From Paenalcaligenes hominis (GTDB lineage: Bacteria > Pseudomonadota > Gammaproteobacteria > Burkholderiales > Burkholderiaceae_B): a stretch of 64,000 nucleotides of DNA. The notes below the pieces were generated by a model. The model searched no databases. It was not told where the DNA came from and saw only the letters and a program-made list of their open reading frames with translations. The stretch covers positions 591,842 to 655,841 of the forward strand of contig NZ_JAATIZ010000002.1 of the NCBI RefSeq assembly GCF_011927625.1, read 5' to 3'. The position numbers were made by a program, and so were the translations under genes. Of this stretch, positions 44,453-54,513 are shown one piece after another (position 1 is the stretch's first letter; each line of letters starts with the position of its first letter).

Positions 44453-45202
44453 AAACATGCCGTCGCGAGCTACCTGCACATGAGACGGTAGCTCGTCGGC
44501 ATGGGTCTCTAGCCACTGATCCATTTCATGAGAAATATGAGTCAAATACACTTGCTCTATATCGAGCTCAGCACACATGGCTAGGGCCGAAGGCACATCA
44601 TTGTGATTGCGGGGTGGGGTGGCTTGAGGCGGGTGCGTACAATCCACAATACAATAACGTAATGGCCGCTGCGCTAACCACGCCTGCGTTTCTGGCGCCA
44701 AACCCACCGTATCCGTTAAATACGCCACACGCCCTTTAGCACTTTCAAACACATAGCCCATACACGGTCGGGAATGTTGCAATGGCACCGCTGTAACAGT
44801 GACGTGGGCGATACGCCGCGACTCGAATGGCCGCCATGGTTGGGAAAAATCCAAAATGCCGGGGTGCTTGTATAAATCCGCAAAACCCACCTCGTCCACT
44901 GGCCCCCATACCGGCAATTGCATATTGACCCCCCAACGCAAATGCAGCAAACCTTGGGCATGGTCGGGATGATAATGCGTTTGGAGAATCCCTGTGAGCA
45001 TCGGGGCAGGAAAGCGTTCCGCTAAATCCATACGCCCCCCATCGATCAGCCATTGCTGGCCAGCAATACGCACCACCGCACTACATGGCCGACGTCTAAA
45101 ATGACTGTCTGCACGAGCCCGTCGGCAAGCCACACACAAGCAGTTGTACACAGGCACTTGCGCCGAATCACCGGTACCCAAAAACTCTAAACTTAACCCC
45201 AT
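44441..45202 (-). CDS. phnP: PhnP-type metallo-beta-lactamase-fold phosphodiesterase
   Basis: A 253-residue protein resembling E. coli PhnP along its length: Cys21, Cys23 and Cys26 of the structural zinc site (NCLCVAC), the metal motif [11 protein letters not shown] (75-85), [40 protein letters not shown] and [11 protein letters not shown]. PhnP hydrolyses 5-phosphoribosyl 1,2-cyclic phosphate in phosphonate breakdown. No other phn gene is nearby, so the actual substrate here may differ. It is convergent with copA (12-base overlap). Confidence 0.87.
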   Translation of the reverse strand: MGLSLEFLGTGDSAQVPVYNCLCVACRRARADSHFRRRPCSAVVRIAGQQWLIDGGRMDLAERFPAPMLTGILQTHYHPDHAQGLLHLRWGVNMQLPVWGPVDEVGFADLYKHPGILDFSQPWRPFESRRIAHVTVTAVPLQHSRPCMGYVFESAKGRVAYLTDTVGLAPETQAWLAQRPLRYCIVDCTHPPQATPPRNHNDVPSALAMCAELDIEQVYLTHISHEMDQWLETHADELPSHVQVARDGMFLFC

Positions 45203-45235
45203 ATGCGTTCTCGCTTTGTTGTTGGAATGGTTATT

Positions 45236-45979
45236 TTATGTGGATTTTTCAATTGATGCGGCAGGGTCTGTAGGTAGTGCTGTGGTCGCCACGCTTAGCG
45301 TATCGGTTTGATTAAAACGTTGAACCAGTGACGTGATATACACCGTAAAAATAGGTAATGTCGTCATCCCCACGACGGCTAGCGTAGTGGTAGCAAGCTT
45401 TCCTACCGCTGTCTGCGCAATAATGGTCGACCCCACAGTGGTAATGGTCATGGCTGCCCACCACAACACATCATAATAGCTTTGTACCTCTGTATTCACC
45501 CCTTTTTCAAAAATATAAAAAATCAAGGTTTGAAAGTAAAACACCGAGGCAAAAATAAACACATACGAGATAAATAAACCCGTGATTTTATTGCGTACTA
45601 CCAGTTGGGTTAGGAACGACAACGCGACCCCACCCCTCACAATAGGCAGAAACTTCAGCATATACGTCATTTCTGCAGAAATAGGTATGGAAAACACATC
45701 CAAAAGATACGCATACGGAATAGAAAAAATAATTAACGGAAAATACCTTAAAAAAAACCGTTTTTTATCTTTAGACAGACAAAACAAAATAAAAAAATCG
45801 AAAAGAAAATAAATACAAATCCAAAACTCGATTTTGTTGTGGTGTGCTTGATTAAAACCGCTATCTGATCCCATGAAGGTTTGAATGGAAATCGAAACGA
45901 CCAAAAAAATGGTCAACAGTACCGTTAAGGCGTTTAGCGTTTTTTCTGTGTTGATGTGTTTGCTTTTTATTAGGCTCAT
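45236..45979 (-). CDS. Six-helix voltage-gated-type ion channel with atypical selectivity filter
   Basis: A protein of 247 residues from ATG 45979. The frame stays open to a GTG at 46135, but that would run into hutD and its promoter; neither start has a clear ribosome site. Six hydrophobic segments resemble S1-S6 of ion-transport proteins, with a poorly charged S4 (MLKFLPIVRGGVALSFL). A pore loop YYDVLWWAAMTITTVGSTIIAQTAVGK precedes the last helix. The filter reads TTVGS in place of TVGYG, so potassium selectivity is uncertain. The fold is credible; regulation and ion are unknown. Confidence 0.7.
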   Translation of the reverse strand: MSLIKSKHINTEKTLNALTVLLTIFLVVSISIQTFMGSDSGFNQAHHNKIEFWICIYFLFDFFILFCLSKDKKRFFLRYFPLIIFSIPYAYLLDVFSIPISAEMTYMLKFLPIVRGGVALSFLTQLVVRNKITGLFISYVFIFASVFYFQTLIFYIFEKGVNTEVQSYYDVLWWAAMTITTVGSTIIAQTAVGKLATTTLAVVGMTTLPIFTVYITSLVQRFNQTDTLSVATTALPTDPAASIEKST

Positions 45980-46087
45980 GAGAAGTGAATCCGCTATCCA
46001 AAATCTGTGAGATGGCTCCGTATTTTCCCTAGGCTTAGGAATAAACCATGCAATAGCATTGTAGGGTAGTATTAAACCAAGCTCATT

Positions 46088-46097
46088 TGTATATACA
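46088..46097. promoter_or_regulatory. HutC-like operator before hutD
   Basis: The perfect decamer palindrome TGTATATACA lies 20 bases before the hutD start. It matches the style of the two decamers in front of hutU (TGTATAGGCA and TGTCTATACA) and known HutC/GntR sites, so HutC probably represses hutDIFG here. Confidence 0.6.
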
Positions 46098-46117
46098 TTG
46101 AAAGCAAGCAAAGCGTT

Positions 46118-46717
46118 ATGGAGACTACGTTGCACTATATTCCTGCCTCAGACTTACACGCTACCCCCTGGAAAAATGGGGGTGGTAGCACCAAAGAAGT
46201 GTTCAGTTACCCGCCCCAGAGTGATTTTGAAACTTTCTCGTGGCGTATTAGTATTGCAGCCGTTGAACAAGCAGGGCCATTTTCGTCATTTCCTGGCATT
46301 GACCGGCATATTGTCTTGATCGCCGGGCAGGCTATGGTTTTGCATCACCTCAACGCCGAGCACTCTCATCGGTTGCTGCCGTTTCAGCCCCTTGCGTTTG
46401 CTGGGGAAGACGCCATCGAATGCGAATTGCCCACAGGGCCAACGTTTGACTTTAATTTAATGGTGCGACGCTCCGCCGGCCAAGGTGATGTGGTCTGTTG
46501 GCATCAGCCCCATCAAGAAAAATTACGTATGGGTCACTATGTATTTCACAGCGCTCAAGGCAATCACAGCTTAACGCTTGACCAACAACACATGCCACTA
46601 AAGACAGGCGATAGTGTCTATGTAACCGTATCATCCACCTCGTCTACGTTGCACTCCATACCACAAAGCACAGACAGTGCTTTAGTCGTTGCTCATATTC
46701 AGCCTCTTAATCCATAA
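46118..46717 (+). CDS. hutD: HutD-family protein
   Basis: A 199-residue cupin-like protein with the HutD signature [19 protein letters not shown] near the start and [31 protein letters not shown], typical of HutD/Ves. HutD is thought to limit the level of hut induction, perhaps by sequestering a pathway intermediate; the biochemistry is not settled. First gene of hutDIFG, immediately behind a HutC-like operator. Confidence 0.9.
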   Translation: METTLHYIPASDLHATPWKNGGGSTKEVFSYPPQSDFETFSWRISIAAVEQAGPFSSFPGIDRHIVLIAGQAMVLHHLNAEHSHRLLPFQPLAFAGEDAIECELPTGPTFDFNLMVRRSAGQGDVVCWHQPHQEKLRMGHYVFHSAQGNHSLTLDQQHMPLKTGDSVYVTVSSTSSTLHSIPQSTDSALVVAHIQPLNP

Positions 46718-46727
46718 AGGCCCAGTT

Positions 46728-47954
46728 ATGTCTGTAACCCTTTGGAAAAACTGCACCTTAGCGCCAACTGCCCAGCCGGATGAGCTCATCACTCAAGCCT
46801 GCTTAGTGGTCGAGAAAGACCAAATTCAGTGGTTAGGCCCGCTTGATCAGCTTCCTGCTCAGTATCAAGATCCCGATCACACCCACGATTTACACGGCCG
46901 CTTCGTCACCCCTGGCTTGGTAGATTGTCACACGCACTTGGTGTATGGCAGTCACCGCGCCCGAGAGTTTGCATTGCGTTTAGCTGGCGCCACGTACACA
47001 GAAATTGCCCAACAAGGCGGTGGCATTATTTCTACAGTCAATGCCACACGTACGCTTAGCGAGGACACCCTTTACGATCAAGCATCACGACGCTTATCTG
47101 CTCTTATGCGCGAGGGCGTGACTGCTATTGAAATCAAGTCAGGCTATGGTTTAGATCTTAACAACGAGGCCAAGACCCTACGCGTAGCGCGTCGCTTAGC
47201 TAAGCACTACCCCATTACGATCCGCACCACCTTTTTAGGGGCCCATGCCCTGCCGCCCGAGTACGCGGGACGCGCCGATGCATACATCGATTACGTGTAC
47301 ACCACCATGATGCCGCAGTTAGCTGCCGAAGGCCTAATTGATGCTGTGGATGTGTTTTGTGAACACATTGCTTTTAACCTAGCGCAATCAGAACAAATTT
47401 TTAAAACCGCTCAATCGCTAGGCCTACCGGTAAAAATGCATGCTGAACAACTGTCGAATATGGGTGGCTCGGTGTTGGCCTCTCAATACCACGCCCTTTC
47501 TACTGATCATTTAGAGTATTTAGACGAAGCCGGCATTATTGCCATGAAAGCAGCCGGCACAGTCGCCGTGCTGTTGCCGGGGGCGTTTTACTTTTTACGT
47601 GAAACCCAGCTTCCCCCCATAGACCTGCTGCGCCACCATCAGGTGCCGATGGCGATTTCCACAGATAGTAACCCCGGCACCTCGCCTTGTACCTCGCTCT
47701 TGCTCACCATGAATATGGCTAGCACGCTTTTCAGGCTGTCGGTGCCAGAGGTATTAGCGGGCGTCACTCAACACGCCGCACGCGCTTTGGGTCATCCCGA
47801 TGTAACAGGGCAACTAGCGGTAGGCCACAAAGCCGATTTTGTGGCATGGGATATCGATGATTTGGCTGAACTGGTGTATTGGCTAGGCTTAGAACGGTGC
47901 GCGCTGGTGGTACGCCACGGTGTAATCAGTATCGACAATCGGAGGCCCGCATGA
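46728..47954 (+). CDS. hutI: Imidazolonepropionase
   Basis: A 408-residue amidohydrolase with the metal motif [46 protein letters not shown] and STDSNPGT, all typical of HutI. ATG 46728 is preferred (AAAGG 7 bases upstream). It hydrolyses imidazolone-5-propionate to N-formimidoyl-L-glutamate, the third step of histidine breakdown. It lies between hutD and hutF and shares an ATGA overlap with hutF. Confidence 0.95.
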   Translation: MSVTLWKNCTLAPTAQPDELITQACLVVEKDQIQWLGPLDQLPAQYQDPDHTHDLHGRFVTPGLVDCHTHLVYGSHRAREFALRLAGATYTEIAQQGGGIISTVNATRTLSEDTLYDQASRRLSALMREGVTAIEIKSGYGLDLNNEAKTLRVARRLAKHYPITIRTTFLGAHALPPEYAGRADAYIDYVYTTMMPQLAAEGLIDAVDVFCEHIAFNLAQSEQIFKTAQSLGLPVKMHAEQLSNMGGSVLASQYHALSTDHLEYLDEAGIIAMKAAGTVAVLLPGAFYFLRETQLPPIDLLRHHQVPMAISTDSNPGTSPCTSLLLTMNMASTLFRLSVPEVLAGVTQHAARALGHPDVTGQLAVGHKADFVAWDIDDLAELVYWLGLERCALVVRHGVISIDNRRPA

Positions 47955-49348
47955 GCCATCGTGTTATTGCGCCTTGGGCACGAATTGATCACGTGTGGCA
48001 CCCCCATGTGCTCTTAGGGTGGGATCACAACGGTACCTTAACAGAGGTGAATCTTGCTCCTACTGCACAGGATCGCATCGCCCTACCTTATTTAGCCGGC
48101 CCAGTAATGCCTGGCATGCCAAATCTGCATTCGCATGCGTTTCAAAGTGCAATGGCAGGACTCACCGAATACCGTGGTCAAGCCCAAGACAGTTTTTGGA
48201 GCTGGCGTGATCTAATGTATCGGTTTGCTGCCAAACTGCAACCTGAACATATCGCCGCGATTGCACACTGGCTCTATATTCAAATGCTCAAGGCCGGTTA
48301 TACCTCGGTGTGTGAATTTCATTATGTGCACCACCAAAGCGATGGCACCCCCTACGCTTGCTCTAGCACCCTAGCCCATGCCGTGATGCAAGCGGCGCAG
48401 CAAAGCGGCATCGGTATCACTCTACTGCCCGTGCTGTATCAATACAGCGGTTTTGGTGCTCAAGCGCCGCGTGCTGACCAAGAACGCTTTTTAAATAGCC
48501 CCGACCAACTGTTGCAGATTCTGCTTGAACTCCAAAAGGACTTTCCTGCGAATGCACAGCGTGCTTATGGCGTTGCTCCGCACTCGTTACGTGCTGTGTC
48601 CCCAGAAAGCTTGCAACAGATGGTGCAGTTAATGGATGCCCATTTCCCGAATAGCCCCATTCATATTCACATTGCCGAACAAATGGCTGAGGTCAACGCT
48701 TGCATGGCACAGCATCAGCAGCGCCCTGTGGAATGGTTATTGAATCAGTTTGACGTAGATCAGCGTTGGTGCTTGGTGCATGCTACCCATTTAAATAGCT
48801 CGGAAATTCGCCGTACCGCCGCCAGTGGTGCCGTGGCAGGCTTGTGTTTAACCACTGAGGCCAACCTCGGCGACGGCCTGTTCCCGGCTCAGGCTTATTT
48901 AGCTGCCCACGGTCGCATTGGGGTGGGTTCAGACAGTCATATTGCAGTGGATTGGCGCGCTGAGCTGCGCTTATTGGAATACGGTCAGCGATTAATTCAT
49001 CAACAACGCAATGTGCTTTGCTCCGAACAGCAGCCTTCGGTCGCTGATTACCTGTTTGATGCCTGTGTCAGCGGCGGGGCTCAGGCCTCGGGTCGAGCCA
49101 TTAACGGCTTGTATGTAGGACAACAGGCGGATTTTCTTGTGCTAAATACGGACGATGTGATTTTAGCAGAACACACACCTGAAACATGGCTCTCTGCACT
49201 GGTATTTAATGAGCGAGCCGGTAGCCTAGCCATTCGGGATGTGTACGTAGCAGGCTGCCCCGTCATCAAACAAGGGCGCCATGCGCATGAGGATGAAGCG
49301 TGGCACAACTACCGCAACAGCTTAAACCATTTACTGCAGAACGACTAA
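47951..49348 (+). CDS. hutF: Formimidoylglutamate deiminase
   Basis: A 465-residue amidohydrolase with [56 protein letters not shown] and [25 protein letters not shown], the HutF pattern. The start overlaps the hutI stop (ATGA) and has a strong GGAGG. It removes ammonia from formimidoylglutamate, giving N-formylglutamate, so histidine is degraded by the five-step HutF/HutG route with no HutE-type formimidoylglutamase here. Confidence 0.95.
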   Translation: MSHRVIAPWARIDHVWHPHVLLGWDHNGTLTEVNLAPTAQDRIALPYLAGPVMPGMPNLHSHAFQSAMAGLTEYRGQAQDSFWSWRDLMYRFAAKLQPEHIAAIAHWLYIQMLKAGYTSVCEFHYVHHQSDGTPYACSSTLAHAVMQAAQQSGIGITLLPVLYQYSGFGAQAPRADQERFLNSPDQLLQILLELQKDFPANAQRAYGVAPHSLRAVSPESLQQMVQLMDAHFPNSPIHIHIAEQMAEVNACMAQHQQRPVEWLLNQFDVDQRWCLVHATHLNSSEIRRTAASGAVAGLCLTTEANLGDGLFPAQAYLAAHGRIGVGSDSHIAVDWRAELRLLEYGQRLIHQQRNVLCSEQQPSVADYLFDACVSGGAQASGRAINGLYVGQQADFLVLNTDDVILAEHTPETWLSALVFNERAGSLAIRDVYVAGCPVIKQGRHAHEDEAWHNYRNSLNHLLQND

Positions 49349-49359
49349 GACTAACGACT

Positions 49360-50169
49360 ATGGAACATGCTCCCTTACTACACCAAGGCCAATCGCCCTT
49401 GTTAATTTCTATCCCTCATTTAGGCACTCATATTCCCGATGAGCTACTGGCTACGATGACCCCTGTAGCACGACGCCTAGACGACACAGATTGGCACTTA
49501 GACCGGCTCTATGACTTTGCAGAGGAGATGAACGCCTCTGTTTTAAAGCCCGTTTACTCGAGGTATGTGATTGACTTAAACCGCCCACCTACCGATCAAA
49601 ATCTGTACCCAGGTCAGAACACCACTGGTCTGTTGCCCATTGACACCTTTGATGAAGAAACGCTTTATGTAACCGATCGTTTACCTAATGAGGCCGAAAA
49701 AGAACGCCGCCGTCACGCCTATTGGCAGCCCTATCATCAGGCCTTAAAAGATGAAATCGCACGGATTAAGCGTCAGCATGGTTATGTGTTGTTATGGGAA
49801 GCGCACTCGATTCGGGCCTATATTCCCCGCCTCTTCGAGGGACGTTTGCCTGATTTTAATTTTGGTACGGCTAACGATCACAGCGCGTTGCCTGGCTTGG
49901 CTGAAGAACTCGCTCAGTTAGCTGGTAAAGGCCCTTACAATGCCGTAGCCAACGGTCGTTTTCAAGGCGGCTATATTACTCGTCATTATGGGCAGCCTGA
50001 TCAACATGTGCATGCGATACAGCTAGAGTTGACTCAGCTTAATTATATGGATGAGACCCCACCTTATGCCTATGATACGGCTCGTGCTGCGCAGCTCGCC
50101 CCAGTCATTAAGTCGTGTTTAACGCATGCCCTAAACCGTCTGGCTGATCACTATAGCTCGGCTACTTAA
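49360..50169 (+). CDS. hutG: N-formylglutamate deformylase
   Basis: A 269-residue N-formylglutamate amidohydrolase with PLLISIPHLGTHIPDELLA, DLNRPPTDQNLYPGQNTTGLLP, WEAHSIRAYIPRLFEG and GGYITRHYGQPDQHVHAIQLELTQLNYMDE. ATG 49360 follows the hutF stop by 11 bases; the frame opens earlier inside hutF. It cleaves N-formylglutamate to glutamate and formate. Last gene of hutDIFG, followed by two terminators. Confidence 0.95.
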   Translation: MEHAPLLHQGQSPLLISIPHLGTHIPDELLATMTPVARRLDDTDWHLDRLYDFAEEMNASVLKPVYSRYVIDLNRPPTDQNLYPGQNTTGLLPIDTFDEETLYVTDRLPNEAEKERRRHAYWQPYHQALKDEIARIKRQHGYVLLWEAHSIRAYIPRLFEGRLPDFNFGTANDHSALPGLAEELAQLAGKGPYNAVANGRFQGGYITRHYGQPDQHVHAIQLELTQLNYMDETPPYAYDTARAAQLAPVIKSCLTHALNRLADHYSSAT

Positions 50170-50175
50170 AGCATG

Positions 50176-50200
50176 AAAGGCAGCTTGCGCTGCCTTTTCT
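50176..50200 (+). terminator. Rho-independent terminator of hutDIFG
   Basis: Stem GGCAGC-TTGC-GCTGCC with flanking A and TTTTCTTTT, 7 bases after the hutG stop. Confidence 0.85.
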
Positions 50201-50214
50201 TTTGCGTGCAGAAC

Positions 50215-50241
50215 AAGCCTACATACTGTGTAGGCTTTTTT
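50215..50241 (+). terminator. Second tandem terminator between hutG and hutH
   Basis: Stem AAGCCTACA-TACTG-TGTAGGCTT followed by T residues. It backs up the first hairpin and separates the convergent hutG and hutH transcripts. Confidence 0.8.
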
Positions 50242-50244
50242 AAC

Positions 50245-51783
50245 TTACGCGAATACGTCCGCCACTGCCTCGACCAACTGATTAGAGACCACCAATTGAT
50301 GCAACGCCTTAATATCCAAGGCCAAGTACCGGTCCTCATCATAAAAAGCCACTGACTGACGAATTAAACCATGCACTGTAGTGAGCAACGGCGAGCTTTT
50401 TAAAGGAGCGTGAAAATCCACCCCTTGGGCAGCACATAGCAATTCAATGGCCACAATTTGTGCGGTATTTTCTGCCATGTCCTCGAGACGACGCCCAGCA
50501 AAGGTCGCCATACTCACGTGGTCTTCTTGGTTAGCCGAGGTAGGCAAGCTGTCCACACTGGCAGGATGGGCAAAGGTTTTATTTTCTGACGCCAAAGCAG
50601 CTGCTGTAACGTGCGCGATCATAAAGCCGGAGTTAAGCCCTGCCGATGGCACTAAAAACGGAGGCAAACCTGAAATGCTGGCATCGATCAGCAATGCCAC
50701 CCGACGCTCAGACAGCGCCCCAATTTCTGCAATGGCAAGCGCTAAGATATCGGCCGCAAACGCGACGGGCTCAGCGTGGAAGTTGCCCCCAGAAATCACT
50801 TGATCCGGTTTGCCGTCTTGCCCTTGGAACACCAAGGGGTTATCGGTGACGGCGTTTGCCTCGATTAACAAGGTCGTGCTGGCCTGTTGGATCAAATCAT
50901 AGATAGCGCCCATGACCTGCGGCTGACAACGCAAACTATAGGGATCTTGAACTTTTTCATCATTTTCCACATGGGATTGACGAATAGCACTGCTTGCTAA
51001 TAGTTCACGATACAGTTTTGCCGCATATATTTGACCGGGCTGCCCGCGAATTGCATGCACGCGCTCATCAAAAGGCCAATCACTGCCTTTGGCAGCGTCT
51101 ACACTTAATGCTCCGGCCAGAACCGCGTTGTTAAATAAACGCTCGGCTTTAAATAGGCCATGCAAGGCCAATGCTGTGGAGACTTGGGTACCGTTAATTA
51201 AGGCTAAGCCTTCTTTTGCCGCCAGTACAATAGGTGTGATGCCGGCTTTAGCCATCGCAGCGGCCGCACTCATTAACTCGCCTTGGTAAAAAGCCTGCCC
51301 TTCACCAATGAGCGTTAAGGTCATGTGTGACAAGGGCGCCAAATCGCCCGAAGCCCCCACAGAGCCTTTAGCTGGGATATGCGGGGTCACCCCTGCATTC
51401 ACCATATCCAATAAAGTCTGTACCACCCGAGGACGGATCCCAGAGTAACCACGTGCCAAACTTCCCACCTTTAACACCATGATCAATCGCACCACCGCTT
51501 CACTCATGGGCTCTCCTACACCCACTGAATGCGACAAAATCAGGTTCTTTTGTAGCTGCTCTAAGTCCTCGTCCGGAATGCGTTGTTGAGCCAACTTACC
51601 AAAGCCTGTATTAATACCATAGGCCGGGTCGCCTTTAGCAATGATGTTTTGCACAATATCCGATGACGCCTGCATAGCGGTTACCGCACTTTGGGGTAAG
51701 GCTAATTGGGGGGCGTTCTGCCAAACGTGACGAATTTCATCCAAAGTCATTTGACCAGGTTGAATTACTAGCTGTTGTTTCAT
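50245..51783 (-). CDS. hutH: Histidine ammonia-lyase
   Basis: A 512-residue lyase of normal length with the MIO-forming triad Ala144-Ser145-Gly146 in [47 protein letters not shown] and [10 protein letters not shown]. It converts histidine to urocanate, the first step. Transcribed after hutU (13 bases apart) towards the hutG terminators. Confidence 0.97.
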   Translation of the reverse strand: MKQQLVIQPGQMTLDEIRHVWQNAPQLALPQSAVTAMQASSDIVQNIIAKGDPAYGINTGFGKLAQQRIPDEDLEQLQKNLILSHSVGVGEPMSEAVVRLIMVLKVGSLARGYSGIRPRVVQTLLDMVNAGVTPHIPAKGSVGASGDLAPLSHMTLTLIGEGQAFYQGELMSAAAAMAKAGITPIVLAAKEGLALINGTQVSTALALHGLFKAERLFNNAVLAGALSVDAAKGSDWPFDERVHAIRGQPGQIYAAKLYRELLASSAIRQSHVENDEKVQDPYSLRCQPQVMGAIYDLIQQASTTLLIEANAVTDNPLVFQGQDGKPDQVISGGNFHAEPVAFAADILALAIAEIGALSERRVALLIDASISGLPPFLVPSAGLNSGFMIAHVTAAALASENKTFAHPASVDSLPTSANQEDHVSMATFAGRRLEDMAENTAQIVAIELLCAAQGVDFHAPLKSSPLLTTVHGLIRQSVAFYDEDRYLALDIKALHQLVVSNQLVEAVADVFA

Positions 51784-51795
51784 GGGGGTCGCTCG

Positions 51796-53511
51796 CTATT
51801 TAATCATGGGGAGTTTTAAACCAAATTCTTTGGCGGTCTTGACGGCTAATTCATAACCCGCATCGGCATGGCGCATCACCCCCGTACCGCAATCGTTGAC
51901 TAACACCCGCGCTAAGCGAGCATCTGCCTCTTTAGAGCCATCGGCCACGATCACTAAGCCAGAATGCTGACTATAGCCCATGCCGACCCCGCCACCATGG
52001 TGTAAAGACACCCAGCTAGCACCCGAAGCGGTATTTAGTAAGGCATTTAATAAAGGCCAATCCGACACTGCGTCGGTGCCGTCGCGCATGGATTCCGTTT
52101 CACGATTTGGGCTTGCCACTGAACCCGTATCAAGGTGATCACGACCAATTACAATCGGTGCTTTGAGCTCTCCGTTGCGCACCATTTCGTTAAAAGCCAA
52201 ACCTGCTAAATGACGCTCGCCCAGCCCTAACCAGCAAATACGTGCGGGTAAGCCTTGAAAAGCAATACGGTCTTTTGCCATGTCCAACCAACGATGCACA
52301 TGATGGTTATCAGGGAACAGCTCTTTAATTTTTTGATCTGTTTTGTAGATGTCCTCGGGGTCACCCGATAACGCCACCCAACGGAAAGGCCCCTTGCCCT
52401 CGCAAAATAAAGGACGAATATAAGCCGGCACAAAACCAGGGAAATCAAAGGCATTTTTCACGCCATGGTCATAAGCGACTTGGCGGATATTATTGCCATA
52501 GTCGACCACAGGTACACCCATTTCTTTGAAATCCAACATGGCTTGAACATGCTGCACACAAGACTGTGCCGCATCGTGCTGCAAACGAGCATGTTGACTC
52601 GGGTCAGCTTGCGCTGTGCGCCATTGTGCGACAGTCCAGCCCAATGGTAAATACCCGTTTACTAAATCGTGCGCAGACGTCTGATCGGTGACTAAATCGG
52701 GACAGAGCCCCCCCGCCTTAGCACGCCGAACTAGCTCAGGAAACACCTCGGCAGCATTGCCTAATAAACCAATAGAGACGGCTTCTTTACGCTCGGTGTG
52801 CTCACGAATTAACTCGATGGCATGATCCAAATCACGTGCTTGCTTATCCAAATAACGGGTACGTAAGCGGAAATCAATACTGCTTTGCTGACACTCTACA
52901 TTTAACGAGACTGCCCCTGCAAAAGAAGCCGCTAATGGCTGAGCACCACCCATGCCCCCTAAGCCAGCGGTCAGAATCCAACGCCCTTCTAGGGTATCGT
53001 TGTAATGTTGGCGCCCCGCTTCTGCAAACGTTTCAAAGGTGCCTTGCACAATCCCTTGAGTTCCAATGTAAATCCAACTGCCTGCTGTCATTTGGCCATA
53101 CATAAAAAGGCCCGCACGGTCTAACTCATGAAAATGCTCCCAATTCGCCCATTTAGGCACCAAATTTGAATTGGCAAGCAAGACACGGGGCGCATCAGCA
53201 TGGGTGCGAAACACACCCACAGGCTTGCCGGACTGAATCAACAACGTCTCGTCATTTTCTAAGTCACGCAACGACTGCAAAATTTGGTCATAGCATTCCC
53301 AATTACGCGCCGCCCGACCAATGCCGCCATACACAACCAGGTGTTTTGGGTTTTCAGCTACATCCGGATCCAGGTTGTTCTGAATCATTCGATAGGCCGC
53401 TTCGGCAATCCAATTTTTACAATGAAGCGTGGCACCCGTTGGGGCATGAACCACACGACTCTCGTCATAACGAGGATCTTGACTCGGTACAATATCGGTT
53501 TGTTGCAACAT
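51796..53511 (-). CDS. hutU: Urocanate hydratase
   Basis: A 571-residue urocanase from ATG 53511, which has GGAGGAG upstream; the frame opens 15 codons earlier. Features are the NAD+-binding [48 protein letters not shown] and [24 protein letters not shown]. It hydrates urocanate to imidazolonepropionate. First gene of hutUH and divergent from hutC. Confidence 0.97.
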   Translation of the reverse strand: MLQQTDIVPSQDPRYDESRVVHAPTGATLHCKNWIAEAAYRMIQNNLDPDVAENPKHLVVYGGIGRAARNWECYDQILQSLRDLENDETLLIQSGKPVGVFRTHADAPRVLLANSNLVPKWANWEHFHELDRAGLFMYGQMTAGSWIYIGTQGIVQGTFETFAEAGRQHYNDTLEGRWILTAGLGGMGGAQPLAASFAGAVSLNVECQQSSIDFRLRTRYLDKQARDLDHAIELIREHTERKEAVSIGLLGNAAEVFPELVRRAKAGGLCPDLVTDQTSAHDLVNGYLPLGWTVAQWRTAQADPSQHARLQHDAAQSCVQHVQAMLDFKEMGVPVVDYGNNIRQVAYDHGVKNAFDFPGFVPAYIRPLFCEGKGPFRWVALSGDPEDIYKTDQKIKELFPDNHHVHRWLDMAKDRIAFQGLPARICWLGLGERHLAGLAFNEMVRNGELKAPIVIGRDHLDTGSVASPNRETESMRDGTDAVSDWPLLNALLNTASGASWVSLHHGGGVGMGYSQHSGLVIVADGSKEADARLARVLVNDCGTGVMRHADAGYELAVKTAKEFGLKLPMIK

Positions 53512-53630
53512 GGTGCTCTCCTCCATAGGGTGTTTCTTATACGGCTTAGCGGTCAAAAAGCGTATCGGCTAGGGGGCCTAATGCACCAAATAACCGACAA
53601 AGGTAAAAATTTCTTGTAAGCTCATGGTTA

Positions 53631-53663
53631 ATGTATAGGCATTTGTATAAATTGTCTATACAT
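53631..53663. promoter_or_regulatory. Paired HutC-like operators between hutU and hutC
   Basis: Two decamers, TGTATAGGCA (53632-53641) and TGTCTATACA (53653-53662), have centres 21 bases apart, two helical turns. Taken together they form an inverted repeat with arms ATGTATAG and CTATACAT. They resemble the TGTATATACA site before hutD, so the HutC encoded next door likely represses both hutUH and itself. Confidence 0.65.
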
Positions 53664-53715
53664 ATCATGGAAAGCCCTGACACCAGTACTCTTACCCCAA
53701 GGAAATACGCCCGTC

Positions 53716-54444
53716 ATGAACGTCGATCCCTCCCGTTCTATCTCTAACGAAGCTCAGCCGGCTTACCTGCAAATCAAGAACTTCGTTTTAAATAAAATAC
53801 AAAGTGGTGAGTGGCAAGAAGGTCACTTAATCCCCACCGAATTAGCCCTGTGTGAACAATTCTCGGTATCCAGAATGACTGTTAATCGCGCTTTGCGAGA
53901 GCTAAGCAATGATGGTCTATTGGTTCGGATTAAAGGTTCAGGCACCTATGTTGCCCAACCTAAATACCAGTCCACGCTGATCGAAATTCGCAGTATTGCG
54001 CAAGACATCCGCGAACGCGGTCATACGCATCGTAGCCAAGTCATCAGCATGAATCGCTTAAAAGCCACCGCTAAACAGGCCAAAGCCTACGCCATTCCTA
54101 CCGGTGCTACCCTGTTTCATTCGGTGATTGTGCACTTAGAAAACCAGATTCCGATCCAATACGAAGACCGTCTGGTTGATGCCTCGATGGCACCTGATTA
54201 CCTAGAACAAGATTGGTCCCACACCACGCCCAATGAATACTTAACCCGAGTTGCCCCCCTACCTAAAGGTTTCTATACCATTGAGGTTCAAATACCGAAT
54301 GCAGAAATTGCTCGAGCGCTGCAGATGAAAGCCAATGAACCCTGCTTAGTGTTAAATCGCACCACCTATTCCGGTGGTCACTTCACCTCGTTTGCACGCA
54401 TGTGGCACCCGGGCGATCGTTATAAATTTGCCGGTCGTACCTAA
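53716..54444 (+). CDS. hutC: Histidine utilisation repressor, GntR/HutC family
   Basis: A 242-residue regulator. The winged helix covers residues 10-78 (AYLQIKNFVLNKIQSGEWQEGHLIPTELALCEQFSVSRMTVNRALRELSNDGLLVRIKGSGTYVAQPK), followed by a UTRA ligand domain (RSIAQDIRERGHTHRSQVI, YEDRLVDASMAPDYLEQDWSHTTPNEYL, RMWHPGDRYKFAGR). HutC is known to respond to urocanate. Divergent from hutU, with paired operators in the 204-base gap. Confidence 0.95.
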   Translation: MNVDPSRSISNEAQPAYLQIKNFVLNKIQSGEWQEGHLIPTELALCEQFSVSRMTVNRALRELSNDGLLVRIKGSGTYVAQPKYQSTLIEIRSIAQDIRERGHTHRSQVISMNRLKATAKQAKAYAIPTGATLFHSVIVHLENQIPIQYEDRLVDASMAPDYLEQDWSHTTPNEYLTRVAPLPKGFYTIEVQIPNAEIARALQMKANEPCLVLNRTTYSGGHFTSFARMWHPGDRYKFAGRT

Positions 54445-54458
54445 AGCCAATCCACAAC

Positions 54459-54488
54459 AAAAAAGCCGACTTGATAATTCAAGTCGGC
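54459..54488 (-). terminator. Rho-independent terminator of the flavin/2Fe-2S reductase gene
   Basis: Stem GCCGACTTGA-TAAT-TCAAGTCGGC, followed on the minus strand by six T. It lies between the convergent hutC and reductase genes and stops the latter. Confidence 0.85.
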
Positions 54489-54513
54489 GCAAGACTAGGC
54501 ACTACACGGAACG

